Under the pieces are notes generated by a model. It did not search any database, was not told where the DNA came from, and worked only from the letters and a program-made list of their open reading frames with translations. A stretch of DNA of 64,000 nucleotides from an uncultured Rhodospirillaceae bacterium (GTDB taxonomy: Bacteria > Pseudomonadota > Alphaproteobacteria > Rhodospirillales > Magnetospirillaceae), in NCBI GenBank assembly GCA_903901915.1, contig CAIUSV010000017.1, forward strand, positions 62,001 through 126,000, given 5' to 3'. Shown here piece after piece: positions 34,636-43,563 of the stretch (positions are counted from its first letter, which is position 1; each line of letters opens with the position of its first letter). The translations under genes were made by a program, and so were the position numbers.

Positions 34636-34730
34636 CATGCGCGGGCTTGTCCCGCGTATCCGTGCCCTGTCGCGAAACCGGACGGTGCCGGTGCGGAGCG
34701 GCGTGGGTGGCCGGGACAAGCCCGGCCATG
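34636..34730. repeat. Palindromic intergenic repeat (REP-like)
   Basis: Two hairpins, CGCGGG-CTTGT-CCCGCG (34640-34656) and GGCCGGG-ACAAG-CCCGGCC (34709-34727), are also imperfect inverted copies of each other, so the 95-base unit can fold as two hairpins or one long one. Repeats of this kind, with a GGCTTGTCCC core, are widespread between genes in alphaproteobacteria. It lies within the liv operon between the binding-protein gene and the permease genes, where it could stabilise the upstream RNA. Confidence 0.7.
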
Positions 34731-34751
34731 ACGAGGAAGATATGCTAGGGA

Positions 34752-35918
34752 CTACCACGGCAGAGCCGGATACTTCATCTTGCCGGTGGCGGCTTCCAAC
34801 GGCCATACCAGCTCCACCTTGCCGGCCTGGTGCTGGCCCATGCGGTGGGTGAACTCGGGGTTGTCGCCGGCTTCGTCGAAGCTGACCTTGCCGATAACCG
34901 ATTCGGTCTTGGTCTTGCGCAACTCGGAGGCGACGCCGCCCTTGTCGATGGTGCCGGCATCGGCGGCGCGGGCCACCGCATCGAACAACAGCTTGGACTG
35001 GACGTAGCCGAAGATGCCCAGATAGTCCGGCGCCTTATTGAACATCTTCTGATAGGTCTCGGCGAATTCCTTGGCCTCGGGCGTGGTGAACACGGCCGGG
35101 TAGGACAGGGTCGAGGTGCCGGAGACGTTTTCCATCAGGTCGGGAAACTCGGCGGCCATCTTCGAGGTGGCCAACGACCAGACGCCGGCGATGGTCTTGA
35201 TGTCGGGCTTCAACACCTTGGCGGCGCGCAGGATGCCGACATAGTCGTTCTCGTAGCCGATCATGGCGATGGCTTCGGGACGGTCCTGCAACTTGATCTT
35301 GTGGACGATCGGCTTGAAGTCGTTGGTGGCGGGGTCGAAGGCGTGCATGGTGACTTTGACGCCCTTGGCGCCGAGGCCGGTTTGCAGCATCTTGGCCACC
35401 TCCTCGGTGGCTTCCTTGGTCGAATAGACCACCGCCACCGACTTGATCCCCACTTCGGAGAACATGCCCATCAGGGCGCGGGCATAGCCTTCCGAGCTGT
35501 TGATGCGGAAGAAGGTCTTCAGGCCCCGCTTGGTCAGTTCGGAGGCGACGCCGCCGGAGGTGATGTAGACCTTGCCCAGCTTTTCGGCGGCTTCCGAGGC
35601 CGGGCCGATGATGTTCGAGCCGTAGCCGCCGGTGTAGGCGATCACCCCGTCGGCGGCCAACTTCTCGACCGCGCCGACCGCCTTGGCCGGCGATGATTCG
35701 TCATCGACCACCAGGACCTTGACGGTGTGCTTGCCGTTCTTCTTGTTGAACATCTCGGCGGCGACCTGGATGCCCTCGTTCATGGCGGAGCCGACCCGGG
35801 CGAGGTTGCCCGACAGCGGGATTTCGGCGCCGATCTTCAACTCGGCGGCATCGGCCGGTGCCAGGCCCAGCATCAGCGACAGGGCGACGGCGGAAACGCA
35901 AAGCGTGCTTTTGGACAT
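34752..35918 (-). CDS. livK: Branched-chain-type ABC transporter substrate-binding protein
   Basis: The 388-residue periplasmic protein has a signal peptide (MSKSTLCVSAVALSLMLGLA, cleavage after ADA) and a type I binding fold starting LKIGAEIPLSGNLARVG. Other family marks are VLVVDDESSP and AYTGGYGSN. The ATG at 35918 follows GGGAGGA by seven bases. In this setting the ligand is more likely an aromatic or aliphatic carboxylate than an amino acid. It lies 19 bases after the acyl-CoA ligase gene. Confidence 0.9.
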   Translation of the reverse strand: MSKSTLCVSAVALSLMLGLAPADAAELKIGAEIPLSGNLARVGSAMNEGIQVAAEMFNKKNGKHTVKVLVVDDESSPAKAVGAVEKLAADGVIAYTGGYGSNIIGPASEAAEKLGKVYITSGGVASELTKRGLKTFFRINSSEGYARALMGMFSEVGIKSVAVVYSTKEATEEVAKMLQTGLGAKGVKVTMHAFDPATNDFKPIVHKIKLQDRPEAIAMIGYENDYVGILRAAKVLKPDIKTIAGVWSLATSKMAAEFPDLMENVSGTSTLSYPAVFTTPEAKEFAETYQKMFNKAPDYLGIFGYVQSKLLFDAVARAADAGTIDKGGVASELRKTKTESVIGKVSFDEAGDNPEFTHRMGQHQAGKVELVWPLEAATGKMKYPALPW

Positions 35919-35937
35919 GATTGCTTCCTCCCAACTT

Positions 35938-37491
35938 CTACAAAGTATCATAGGCATGGTTTCTTGCCGCCTCGGCCAGGCGGTTTTTCAGGATCTTGCC
36001 GGTGGCGCCGGCGGGGAGGTGCCCAAGCACCACCACCTCGCCCGGGCGCTTGTAGGGCGCCAGCCGGGCGCTGGCCCAGCTTTCCAGATCGGCGGCCGAG
36101 ACCGGGGTGCCGGGGGCGACCTGGACGAAGGCTACCACTTCCTCGTTGCCATCGGGGGCGGGGCGTCCCACCACCGCCGATTGGGTGACCAGCGGATGAG
36201 CGTTCAGCGCCGCTTCGACCTCGGCGGGATAGACGTTGAAGCCCGAGCGGATGATCAATTCCTTGGCGCGCCCGACAATGAACAGGGCGCCGTCCGGATG
36301 CCGGCTCGCGAAGTCTCCGGTATTGAGCCAGCCTTCGGAGTCAATCACTTCGGCGGTCATTTCCGGGGCGCGGTAGTAGCCCTTCATGGTGCCCGGCCCC
36401 CGGCTCCACAGCTCACCCACTCCGCCGGCCGTGACGTCCTTGCCGTCGGGGCCGACGATGCGGACCTCGACGCCGGGCAGGGCGTGGCCCACCGAGCAGT
36501 CGCCGCGAGGCGCTTCCAAGCGGGTCTGGCAGATGGTCGGTGCCGATTCGGTCAGCCCGTAGCCGTTGTTCAGTACCCGGCCGAACAGCGCTTCGGTCTC
36601 GGCCTTGATCGCCGGGTCGAGTGGCGAGCCGCCGGCCGACAGGAAGCGCAAGGCCGGAGCCTCGATCGCCGCGCCGGTCAACCTGATGTGTTCCAGGAAC
36701 TTGGCGAACATGGCCGGAACACCGTTCCACATGCTCAATCCGGCCTTGAGATCGGCCAGCACCTGGGAGGGAGCGAAGCGCGGCGCGACGTGCAGGCAGG
36801 CGCCGCCGTAAAGGGCGCCGACCAGGACCGAGGCCAGGCCGAAGACGTGGGACATGGGCAGCACGCCGTAGACCACGTCGCCCGGTCTCACGTCGCGCAG
36901 GCCGCCCGAGACCGCGCCCACGAACATGATGTTGCGGTGGGTGAGCATGACGCCCTTAGGGGTGCCGGTGGTGCCCGAAGTATAGATCAGCGCCGCCACC
37001 TGCCCGTTGCCGGTCTCGACCGGTTCGGGGCTGCAATCGGAGTTGAGCGGCCCGATGGCGATGGCCCCCAGGCGGCCGAGGGTCCGGGTCTCGGCGCCGT
37101 GCCGTTGGGCGTGGGTGGCGGCCTCGGCCGAGACCTCGATGGTGAAGATGACCCGCCGGGCGCCGCAATGGTCGCGGATGGCGTCGATCTCGGGGCCGGA
37201 GAGGCGGGCGTTGATGATGGCCGCCCAGGCGTCGGCCTCGCCGGCGGCCAGGATCAGGGCGACGAGGGTCAGGCAGTTTTCGCCCACCAGCATCACCCGG
37301 TCGCCGGGGCGCACGCCCAGAGACCGCAACAGCGCCCCGGCCTCATCCACCGCCTCGGCCAACTGGGCATAGGTCCAGCGCGTGCCTCCCTGGATCATGG
37401 CGGGAGCCTGGGGCGCCACCAGCGCCCGGTGACGCACCAGATGCGGCAGGCGGGCGGGCAGGTCCGCCAGGATGTCGGCGACTGGCCGCAT
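35938..37491 (-). CDS. Acyl-CoA ligase (AMP-forming)
   Basis: The 517-residue enzyme has the AMP-binding signature IYTSGTTGTPKGVMLTH, the A5 motif NNGYGLTESAP, GWLNTGDFA, and the C-terminal catalytic Lys in GATGKILKN. It makes acyl-adenylate, then acyl-CoA, and so probably activates the acid imported by the Liv system. The substrate cannot be read from sequence. Its start overlaps the acyl-CoA dehydrogenase stop by one base (TGATG). Confidence 0.9.
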   Translation of the reverse strand: MRPVADILADLPARLPHLVRHRALVAPQAPAMIQGGTRWTYAQLAEAVDEAGALLRSLGVRPGDRVMLVGENCLTLVALILAAGEADAWAAIINARLSGPEIDAIRDHCGARRVIFTIEVSAEAATHAQRHGAETRTLGRLGAIAIGPLNSDCSPEPVETGNGQVAALIYTSGTTGTPKGVMLTHRNIMFVGAVSGGLRDVRPGDVVYGVLPMSHVFGLASVLVGALYGGACLHVAPRFAPSQVLADLKAGLSMWNGVPAMFAKFLEHIRLTGAAIEAPALRFLSAGGSPLDPAIKAETEALFGRVLNNGYGLTESAPTICQTRLEAPRGDCSVGHALPGVEVRIVGPDGKDVTAGGVGELWSRGPGTMKGYYRAPEMTAEVIDSEGWLNTGDFASRHPDGALFIVGRAKELIIRSGFNVYPAEVEAALNAHPLVTQSAVVGRPAPDGNEEVVAFVQVAPGTPVSAADLESWASARLAPYKRPGEVVVLGHLPAGATGKILKNRLAEAARNHAYDTL

Positions 37492-38642
37492 CAGGCGATG
37501 TCCTTCAACATGTTGCGGGCGATGACCAGCTGCTGAATCTGGGTGGTACCCTCGTAGATGCGGAACAGCCGGACGTCGCGGTAAAAGCGCTCGACGCCGT
37601 AATCGGCGATGTAGCCGGCGCCGCCGTGGACCTGCACCGCGCGGTCGGCGATGCGACCCACCGCCTCGGACGCGAACATCTTGCAGCAGGCCGCCTCGGT
37701 CGAGACGTTCCGGCCCTCGTCCTTCTTGCGCGCCGCGTCCAGCACCATGCAGCGCGCGGCGTAGGCCTCGGCGCGCGAATCGGCCAGCATGGCCTGGATC
37801 AGCTGGAACTCGCCGATGGGCTTGCCGAACTGGACACGCTCGGCGGCGTATTTCACGCTGTCGCGGATCAGGCGCTCGGAGACGCCGACGCAGGTAGCCG
37901 AGATGTGCAGCCGCCCGCGGTCCAGCACCTTCATGGCGGTCTTGAAGCCCTGGCCTTCCTTGCCGCCGATGATGTTGGCGGCCGGTACCCGGCAGTCCTC
38001 GAAGATGACGTCGCAGGTATGGGCGCCCTTCTGGCCCATCTTCTTGTCGATTTTGCCCAGCGACAGACCGGGGGAGTCCTTCTCGACGATAAAGGCCGAA
38101 ATGCCGCCGGCGCTCTTGTCGTCGGGGTTGGTCCGCGCCATCAGGGTGAAGATCGAGGCTTCGGGTGCATTGGTGATGAAGCGCTTGGTGCCGTTGATGA
38201 CGTAATGGTCGCCGTCGCGGCGCGCCGTGGTGCGCAAGGACGCGGCATCCGAGCCGGCATTGGGCTCGGTCAGCGCGAACGAGGCGATCAGTTCGCCGGT
38301 GGCCAGTCGGGGCAGATAGGCGGCCTTCTGCTCGGGCGTGCCGTCGATGATGATGCCTTGCGAGCCGATGCCGTTGTTGGTGCCGAAGATGGAGCGGAAG
38401 GCCGGAGAGGTCTGGCCGATCTCGAAGGCGCACAGCACCTCCTCTTCCATGGTCAGGCCAAGCCCGCCGTATTCTTCCGGGATCGACAGCCCGAACAACC
38501 CGAGGTCCTTCATCTCGGTGACGATTTCTGCGGGAATGGCGTCGTCCTCGGCGATCCGCTCTTCGTTGGGTACGAGACGTTCGCGCACGAAGCGCGACAG
38601 GGTGTCGGTCAATTGGTCGAGAATTTCCTGGTCGCGGATCAT
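37491..38642 (-). CDS. Acyl-CoA dehydrogenase
   Basis: The 383-residue flavoenzyme has the acyl-CoA dehydrogenase signatures ALTEPNAGSDAASL and QVHGGAGYIADYGVERFYRD, and the catalytic Glu in RIYEGTTQIQ. It oxidises an acyl-CoA to the 2-enoyl-CoA, the substrate of the hydratase encoded across the IclR gene. The ATG at 38642 matches the usual N-terminus of the family. A longer frame upstream is not conserved-looking. Confidence 0.93.
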   Translation of the reverse strand: MIRDQEILDQLTDTLSRFVRERLVPNEERIAEDDAIPAEIVTEMKDLGLFGLSIPEEYGGLGLTMEEEVLCAFEIGQTSPAFRSIFGTNNGIGSQGIIIDGTPEQKAAYLPRLATGELIASFALTEPNAGSDAASLRTTARRDGDHYVINGTKRFITNAPEASIFTLMARTNPDDKSAGGISAFIVEKDSPGLSLGKIDKKMGQKGAHTCDVIFEDCRVPAANIIGGKEGQGFKTAMKVLDRGRLHISATCVGVSERLIRDSVKYAAERVQFGKPIGEFQLIQAMLADSRAEAYAARCMVLDAARKKDEGRNVSTEAACCKMFASEAVGRIADRAVQVHGGAGYIADYGVERFYRDVRLFRIYEGTTQIQQLVIARNMLKDIA

Positions 38643-38679
38643 GTGCGTGTCGTCCCGTATCTGAGGGGTAGAAAAAGGG

Positions 38680-39477
38680 TCAGCGGCGGCCCAGTGCCGC
38701 CTCGATCTTGCGGGCCACCGCAACCAGGCGGGGCCCGAGGTCGTCCTCCAGGCGCTCGCGCGGCAGCAGGAAGGCGGCCCCGCCGCAGTTCAGCGCCATG
38801 ACGACGCCGGTCGCCGGGTTGGTCAGCGCCACGCCCACGGCGTGGACATCGCTTTGCCAGTCGCCCACCGACATGGTGAAGCCGCATCCGGCGTATTCGC
38901 GAAGCGCCCGGTCCAGGCCGGTCTTGATGCGCGGCCAGTCGTCGGGGTGACGCCTGCGCACCTCGTCGAGGATGGGGCCGCGTTCGGCCTCGGCCAGTGC
39001 CGCCAGATAGGCGCGGCCCATGGCGGTGGTCGCCACCGGAATGCGCGATCCCACCGACAGGCGGATGGTCAATGCGCCTTTGCCCCGGCAGGACTCGATG
39101 TAGATCATGCTGGTGTGGTCGTGGCTGCCAAGCGACACCGCCACGTCGGAATAGTCGGCCAGTTCCTGCATCAACGGCCGGGCGACATGGCGGATGTCCA
39201 TGCCGGCCAGCGCGGTGTAGCCCAGCGACAGTACGGCGGTCCCCAACTGGTATTTTGCGTAGCGGTCGATGTAGGCGAGGTAGCCCAGCTTGGTCAGCGT
39301 GTGGGTCAGGCGCGACACCGTCGGCTTGGGCAGGCCGGTGCGCGCGGCGATCTCCTGATTGCCCAGCATGGCGTCGTTGGCGCGGAAGCAGCGCAGTACC
39401 TCAAGGCCGCGCGACAGGGCCACCACGAACTGGCGGTCCTGGGTCTCTTCCCGCGGGGACTCCTCGGTTTTGCTCAC
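38680..39477 (-). CDS. IclR-family transcriptional regulator
   Basis: The 265-residue protein has an IclR winged helix (LSRGLEVLRCF, NQEIAARTGLPKPTVSRLTHTLTKLGYL) and the effector domain with VGSRIPVATTAMGRAYLAAL. The GTG at 39477 is chosen because GGGAGA lies about eight bases upstream. IclR proteins bind short palindromes and sense aromatic or acyl metabolites. It sits between the two arms of the catabolic cluster and probably controls both through the palindrome at 39582-39600. Confidence 0.85.
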   Translation of the reverse strand: MSKTEESPREETQDRQFVVALSRGLEVLRCFRANDAMLGNQEIAARTGLPKPTVSRLTHTLTKLGYLAYIDRYAKYQLGTAVLSLGYTALAGMDIRHVARPLMQELADYSDVAVSLGSHDHTSMIYIESCRGKGALTIRLSVGSRIPVATTAMGRAYLAALAEAERGPILDEVRRRHPDDWPRIKTGLDRALREYAGCGFTMSVGDWQSDVHAVGVALTNPATGVVMALNCGGAAFLLPRERLEDDLGPRLVAVARKIEAALGRR

Positions 39478-39581
39478 TGCCGTCTCTCCCGGGCCCTCGT
39501 TATATGATCGGGGCGCATGATTTTGTTTGCCAAGGGACCAAAACACGACTTAGGTTTCGGTGTCAACAAAATGTGAAATCA

Positions 39582-39600
39582 AATTTCGCACAGCGAAATT
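39582..39600. promoter_or_regulatory. Perfect palindrome, likely IclR operator
   Basis: AATTTCGC-ACA-GCGAAATT is a perfect 8-3-8 inverted repeat ending 9 bases before the hydratase ATG, between divergent IclR and hydratase genes. A second overlapping repeat (GAAAT-CAA-ATTTC) shares its left half. Palindromes of about this size are typical IclR-family sites, and at this position a bound repressor would block the rightward operon. Confidence 0.6.
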
Positions 39601-39609
39601 GGGGGCGAG

Positions 39610-40380
39610 ATGACCGAAGTTCTGCTGGAAAAACCCTTTGATTCCGTGGCGTTGCTGCGCATCAACCGGCCCGAGGCCAAGAACGCGCTGAACGGCGAGG
39701 TCCGTCGGCAGCTGGCCGAGCACATGACCGTGCTGGGGGCCGATCCGGCGGTGCGGGCGATCGTGCTGACCGGCAACGACGAGGCGTTCGCCGCCGGGGC
39801 CGACATCAAGGACATGGCCGAAGTCGGCGCCATCGAGCTGATGCAACGGAACAACCACCTGATGTGGCGGGCCATAGCCAGCTGTCCCAAGCCGGTGATT
39901 GCCGCGGTCAACGGGTATGCCTGGGGCGGCGGTTGCGAACTGGTCATGCACGCCGACATCATCGTGGCGGGCGAAAGCGCCAGCTTCTCCCAGCCCGAGG
40001 TCAAGGTCGGCATCATGCCGGGGGCCGGCGGCACCCAGCGCCTGACCCGGGCGGTGGGCAAGTACAAGGCCATGCTGATGGTGATGACCGGCCAGGTGAT
40101 CAGCGGTGTCGAGGCCGGGCAGATGGGGTTGGCCAGTCTGGTGGTGCCCGACGCCGAGGTGTTGGACCGGTCCTTGGACATCGCCAAGACCATCGCCCGC
40201 ATGCCGCCGGTTGCCATCGCCCAGATCAAGGAGGTGTTGCTGGCCGGGCAGGACGCCTCCCTCGAAACCGCCCTCATGCTGGAACGCAAGGCATTCCAGC
40301 TGTTGTTCGCCGGTGCCGATCAGAAGGAAGGCATGAAAGCCTTCATCGAAAAGCGCAAGCCCACCTATCAGGGGAAGTGA
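39610..40380 (+). CDS. Enoyl-CoA hydratase/isomerase family protein
   Basis: The 256-residue crotonase-fold enzyme has the oxyanion-hole loop FAAGADIKDM, and the two catalytic glutamates in WGGGCELVMHADI and SQPEVKVGIMPGAGGTQR. These are the residues of true hydratases. It should add water to the 2-enoyl-CoA made by the cluster's dehydrogenase. It starts a three-gene rightward operon (hydratase, hydroxyacyl-CoA dehydrogenase, thiolase). Confidence 0.93.
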   Translation: MTEVLLEKPFDSVALLRINRPEAKNALNGEVRRQLAEHMTVLGADPAVRAIVLTGNDEAFAAGADIKDMAEVGAIELMQRNNHLMWRAIASCPKPVIAAVNGYAWGGGCELVMHADIIVAGESASFSQPEVKVGIMPGAGGTQRLTRAVGKYKAMLMVMTGQVISGVEAGQMGLASLVVPDAEVLDRSLDIAKTIARMPPVAIAQIKEVLLAGQDASLETALMLERKAFQLLFAGADQKEGMKAFIEKRKPTYQGK

Positions 40381-40382
40381 TC

Positions 40383-41903
40383 ATGAGTCTCGACGCCAAT
40401 CGTTCCGACCTCGTCCTCGGCCTTGTCGGCACCGGCACCATGGGGCGTGGCATCGCCCAGATCGCCGTGGCCTCGGGCGTTTCCGTAATTCTGGTTGACG
40501 CCCGGCCCGGTGCCGCCGCCGAGGCCCGGGACGCCGTCGCCAGGATGCTGTCCAAGTTGAGCGAGAAGGGCAAACTGACCCCGGAGGCCTGCGCCAACGC
40601 CACCGCACGGCTGACGGTGGCCGCCAGCATGGCCGATCTGGCGCCGTGCCATGTGGTGGTCGAAGCCATCGTCGAGGACATCGCCGTCAAGCAGGCGTTG
40701 ATGCGCGACCTGGAAGCCATTGTCGCCCCCGATTGCCTGATCGCCACCAACACCTCGTCGCTGTCGGTGACCTCTATCGCCGCGGCGTGCCGGTTGCCGG
40801 GCCGGGTCGGTGGGTTCCACTTCTTCAATCCGGTTCCGCTGATGAAGGTGGTCGAGGTCATCGACGGCGTGATGACCGAAAGCTGGGTGGTTGATGCCCT
40901 GACCGCCCTGGCGCGACGCATGGGCCATGCGCCGGTCAAGGCCAAGGATACGCCCGGTTTCATCGTCAACCATGCCGGGCGCGGCTTCGGGACCGAGGCT
41001 CTGAAGCTGGTGGGCGAGGGCGTCGCCGACTTCGCCACCGTGGACCGCATCCTCAAGGGAGCGGCCGGCTTCCGCATGGGGCCGTTTGAATTGTTGGACC
41101 TTACCGCGCTGGACGTCTCCCACCCGGTGATGGAAAGCATTTACGACCAGTATTATCAGGAACCGCGCTTCCGCCCGTCGCCGATCACCCGACAGCGATT
41201 GGTGGCCGGACTGCTGGGCCGCAAGACCGGACGGGGCTTTTATGCCTATGAGGGGGACAAGGCGGTGGTTCCGCCGGTTCCGGCCGTTCCCGCCGCCTGG
41301 ACCGGCCCGGTCTGGGTCGCTCCCGGTGAGGGGGAGGAGGCGGTCTCCGCCCTGGTGGCCAAGTTGGGGGCCACGCTGGAAAAGGGTGTGATGCCGTCCA
41401 ACGAGGCGTTGTGCCTGGTTCCCATCCTGGGCGAGGACTGCACCACCGCCGCCGTACGGCTTGGCCTTGATGCCACCAGGGCTGTGGCCGTCGATCCGCT
41501 GTTCGGGCTGGAGACCCACCGCACGCTGATGACCAATCCGGTGACCTCGGCCGCGATCCGTGACGGCGCCCACGGCCTGTTGGCCACCGGCGGCGTGTCG
41601 GTCGGCGTGGTCGGCGACAGCCCCGGCCTGATCGCTCAACGGGTGGTGGCGACCATCATCAATATCGGCTGCGACATCGCCCAGCAGCGCATCGCCACGC
41701 CCGAGGACATCGACAAGGCGGTGACGCTGGGCCTGGGTTATCCCGCCGGGCCGCTGGCGTGGGGTGATCGCATCGGCGCCGACAAGGTGGTGGCTATCCT
41801 GGACGCCATGCTGGCCATCACCCATGACCCCCGTTATCGCGCCAGCCTGTGGCTGAGGCGCCGCGCCCTGCTGGGCGTTTCCCTCCTGACCCCGGAGTCC
41901 TGA
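40383..41903 (+). CDS. 3-hydroxyacyl-CoA dehydrogenase (PaaH-like, two C-terminal domains)
   Basis: The 506-residue protein has an NAD-binding domain (LGLVGTGTMGRGIAQIAV), the signature GFHFFNPVPLMKVVEVI with the catalytic His, and KAKDTPGFIVNHAGRGFGTE. The C-terminal helical domain is present twice, as in PaaH-type enzymes. Family members oxidise 3-hydroxyadipyl- or 3-hydroxybutyryl-CoA. It follows the hydratase stop after 2 bases and precedes the thiolase by 3. Confidence 0.92.
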   Translation: MSLDANRSDLVLGLVGTGTMGRGIAQIAVASGVSVILVDARPGAAAEARDAVARMLSKLSEKGKLTPEACANATARLTVAASMADLAPCHVVVEAIVEDIAVKQALMRDLEAIVAPDCLIATNTSSLSVTSIAAACRLPGRVGGFHFFNPVPLMKVVEVIDGVMTESWVVDALTALARRMGHAPVKAKDTPGFIVNHAGRGFGTEALKLVGEGVADFATVDRILKGAAGFRMGPFELLDLTALDVSHPVMESIYDQYYQEPRFRPSPITRQRLVAGLLGRKTGRGFYAYEGDKAVVPPVPAVPAAWTGPVWVAPGEGEEAVSALVAKLGATLEKGVMPSNEALCLVPILGEDCTTAAVRLGLDATRAVAVDPLFGLETHRTLMTNPVTSAAIRDGAHGLLATGGVSVGVVGDSPGLIAQRVVATIINIGCDIAQQRIATPEDIDKAVTLGLGYPAGPLAWGDRIGADKVVAILDAMLAITHDPRYRASLWLRRRALLGVSLLTPES

Positions 41904-41906
41904 TCC

Positions 41907-43103
41907 ATGCTCGACGCCTATATCTATGACGGTCTGCGTTCCCCCATCGGTCGCCATGCCGGCGGATTGGCCACGGTACGACCAGACGATCTTGCCGCCG
42001 AGGTGATCCGCGCCCTGGTGGCCCGCTCGGCGTTCAAGCCCGGGGACATCGAGGATGTCATCCTGGGCTGCACCAACCAGGCGGGCGAGGATAGCCGCAA
42101 TGTGGCGCGCCATGCCGCGCTGCTGTCGGGGCTGCCGGTCGAGGTGGCGGGGCAGACCATCAACCGCCTGTGCGCCTCGGGGTTGGCCGCCGTGCTGGAC
42201 GCGGCACGCAGCGTGACCTGCGGCGAGGGCGAACTGTTCGTTGCCGGCGGGGTGGAAAGCATGAGCCGCGCCCCCTTCGTGTTGGCCAAGGCGGAAAGCG
42301 CCTACTCCCGCGAGGCGAAGATCTTCGACACCACCATCGGGGGGCGCTTCGTCAATCCTAAGGTGTCCAAGGGCTTCGGCAATCACTCCATGCCGGAAAC
42401 CGCCGACAACATCGCCAGCGACCTGGGCTTGACCCGCGAGGCCTCGGACGCCTTCGCCGCCGCCTCTCAGGCTAAATACGCCAAGGCCAAGGCCGACGGC
42501 TTCTACGACGGCGAGATCCACCCCATCACCATCGCGGGCCGCAAGGGTGATACGGTGGTCGCCGCCGACGAGCATCCCCGTCCCGAGAGCGATGCCGCCG
42601 CCCTGGCCAAACTGCGGCCGCTGTTCGAGGGCGGGGTGGTGACCGCCGGTAACGCATCGGGTATCAACGATGGCGCGGCGGCGCTGTTGGTCGGGTCGCG
42701 CAAGGCCGGCGAGACGGCGGGGGTGAAGCCCGTCGCCCGGATCGTTGCGGGGGCCTGCGCCGGGGTTCCGCCCCGGGTCATGGGCTTGGGGCCGGTGCCC
42801 GCAATCACCAAGGCGTTGGCCCGCGCCAAGCTGACGCTCGGGGATATCGACCTCATCGAGATCAACGAGGCTTTCGCCGTGCAGGTGTTGGGGTGCGTCA
42901 GCCAATTGGGGGTTGCCGCCGACGATTCCCGGCTCAATCCCAACGGTGGGGCGATCGCCATCGGTCATCCCCTGGGGTGCTCGGGGGCACGTCTGGCGCT
43001 GACCGCCGCGCGGCACTTGCAGCGCAGCGGCGGGCGTTACGCGGTGGTGTCCCTATGCATCGGCGTCGGCCACGGGTTGGCCGCCGTGATCGAACGGGTC
43101 TGA
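41907..43103 (+). CDS. Thiolase (acetyl-CoA/3-oxoadipyl-CoA acyltransferase family)
   Basis: The 398-residue thiolase has the nucleophilic Cys in NRLCASGLAAV, the motif NEAFAVQVLG, the His in NGGAIAIGHPLGCSGAR and the second Cys in SLCIGVGHG. Its beginning (YIYDGLRSPIGRHAGGL) resembles 3-oxoadipyl-CoA thiolases (PcaF/PaaJ). Together with the PaaH-like dehydrogenase this hints at a dicarboxylyl-CoA intermediate, but the chain length is not proven. It ends 18 bases before the convergent DUF411 gene. Confidence 0.92.
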   Translation: MLDAYIYDGLRSPIGRHAGGLATVRPDDLAAEVIRALVARSAFKPGDIEDVILGCTNQAGEDSRNVARHAALLSGLPVEVAGQTINRLCASGLAAVLDAARSVTCGEGELFVAGGVESMSRAPFVLAKAESAYSREAKIFDTTIGGRFVNPKVSKGFGNHSMPETADNIASDLGLTREASDAFAAASQAKYAKAKADGFYDGEIHPITIAGRKGDTVVAADEHPRPESDAAALAKLRPLFEGGVVTAGNASGINDGAAALLVGSRKAGETAGVKPVARIVAGACAGVPPRVMGLGPVPAITKALARAKLTLGDIDLIEINEAFAVQVLGCVSQLGVAADDSRLNPNGGAIAIGHPLGCSGARLALTAARHLQRSGGRYAVVSLCIGVGHGLAAVIERV

Positions 43104-43121
43104 GCCGCCCCGGCATCCGGT

Positions 43122-43553
43122 TCAATATCTGCCGACGACGGAACTGCCGTTGGGGCCGAAGGTGTGGACCACGTTGTCTTCCTTCGGCCCCTCCATGCCG
43201 GGCGCGCCCGACGGCATGCCCGGCGAAGCGATACCGGTGACCCTCGGCCGTTCCTTCAGCAGCCAGTCGATGGCCTGCACCGGGACGTGACCTTCAACCA
43301 CGTAGCCGTCGATCCGGGCGGTGTGGCAGGATTGCATCGACGGGGGAACGCCAAGCAGCATCTTGATCTGGTCGACGTCATCGACCTTGACGGTCTTGAC
43401 CTTGTAGCCGTTGTGCTGGAGGTAGGTGGCCCAGCCCTCGCAGCACCCGCATGTCGGCGACATCCAGACGGTGATCTGTTTTTCCGCGGCGAACCCGGTG
43501 GTTCCCCCACCGATCAGAGTGGCAAGAACGAGAAGTACGGCGAGAATTTTCAT
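43122..43553 (-). CDS. DUF411 metal-binding exported protein
   Basis: The 143-residue protein has a signal peptide (MKILAVLLVLATLIGGG, cleavage near FAA) and the DUF411 core: TVWMSPTCGCCEGW with its CxCC thiols, then VPPSMQSCHTARIDGYVVEGHVP, and the end GMPSGAPGME. DUF411 proteins are recurrent members of copper and silver resistance loci and are thought to bind or reduce metal. The ATG at 43553 has GAGGGC eight bases upstream. It is the last gene of the metal-resistance run. Confidence 0.88.
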   Translation of the reverse strand: MKILAVLLVLATLIGGGTTGFAAEKQITVWMSPTCGCCEGWATYLQHNGYKVKTVKVDDVDQIKMLLGVPPSMQSCHTARIDGYVVEGHVPVQAIDWLLKERPRVTGIASPGMPSGAPGMEGPKEDNVVHTFGPNGSSVVGRY

Positions 43554-43563
43554 TTGAATGCCC

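Noticed and set aside
34613-34729. N-terminal extension of LivH
   Set aside because: It is translated from the palindromic intergenic repeat. The real start at 34612 has its own ribosome site.
37492-38433. Upstream extension of the acyl-CoA ligase frame to 831 codons
   Set aside because: The extension is an out-of-frame reading of the acyl-CoA dehydrogenase gene. The ligase starts at ATG 37491.
40368-43016. 882-codon minus-strand frame
   Set aside because: It is antisense to the hydroxyacyl-CoA dehydrogenase and thiolase genes. Its composition (His/Gln/Gly/Arg) is that of a shadow frame.
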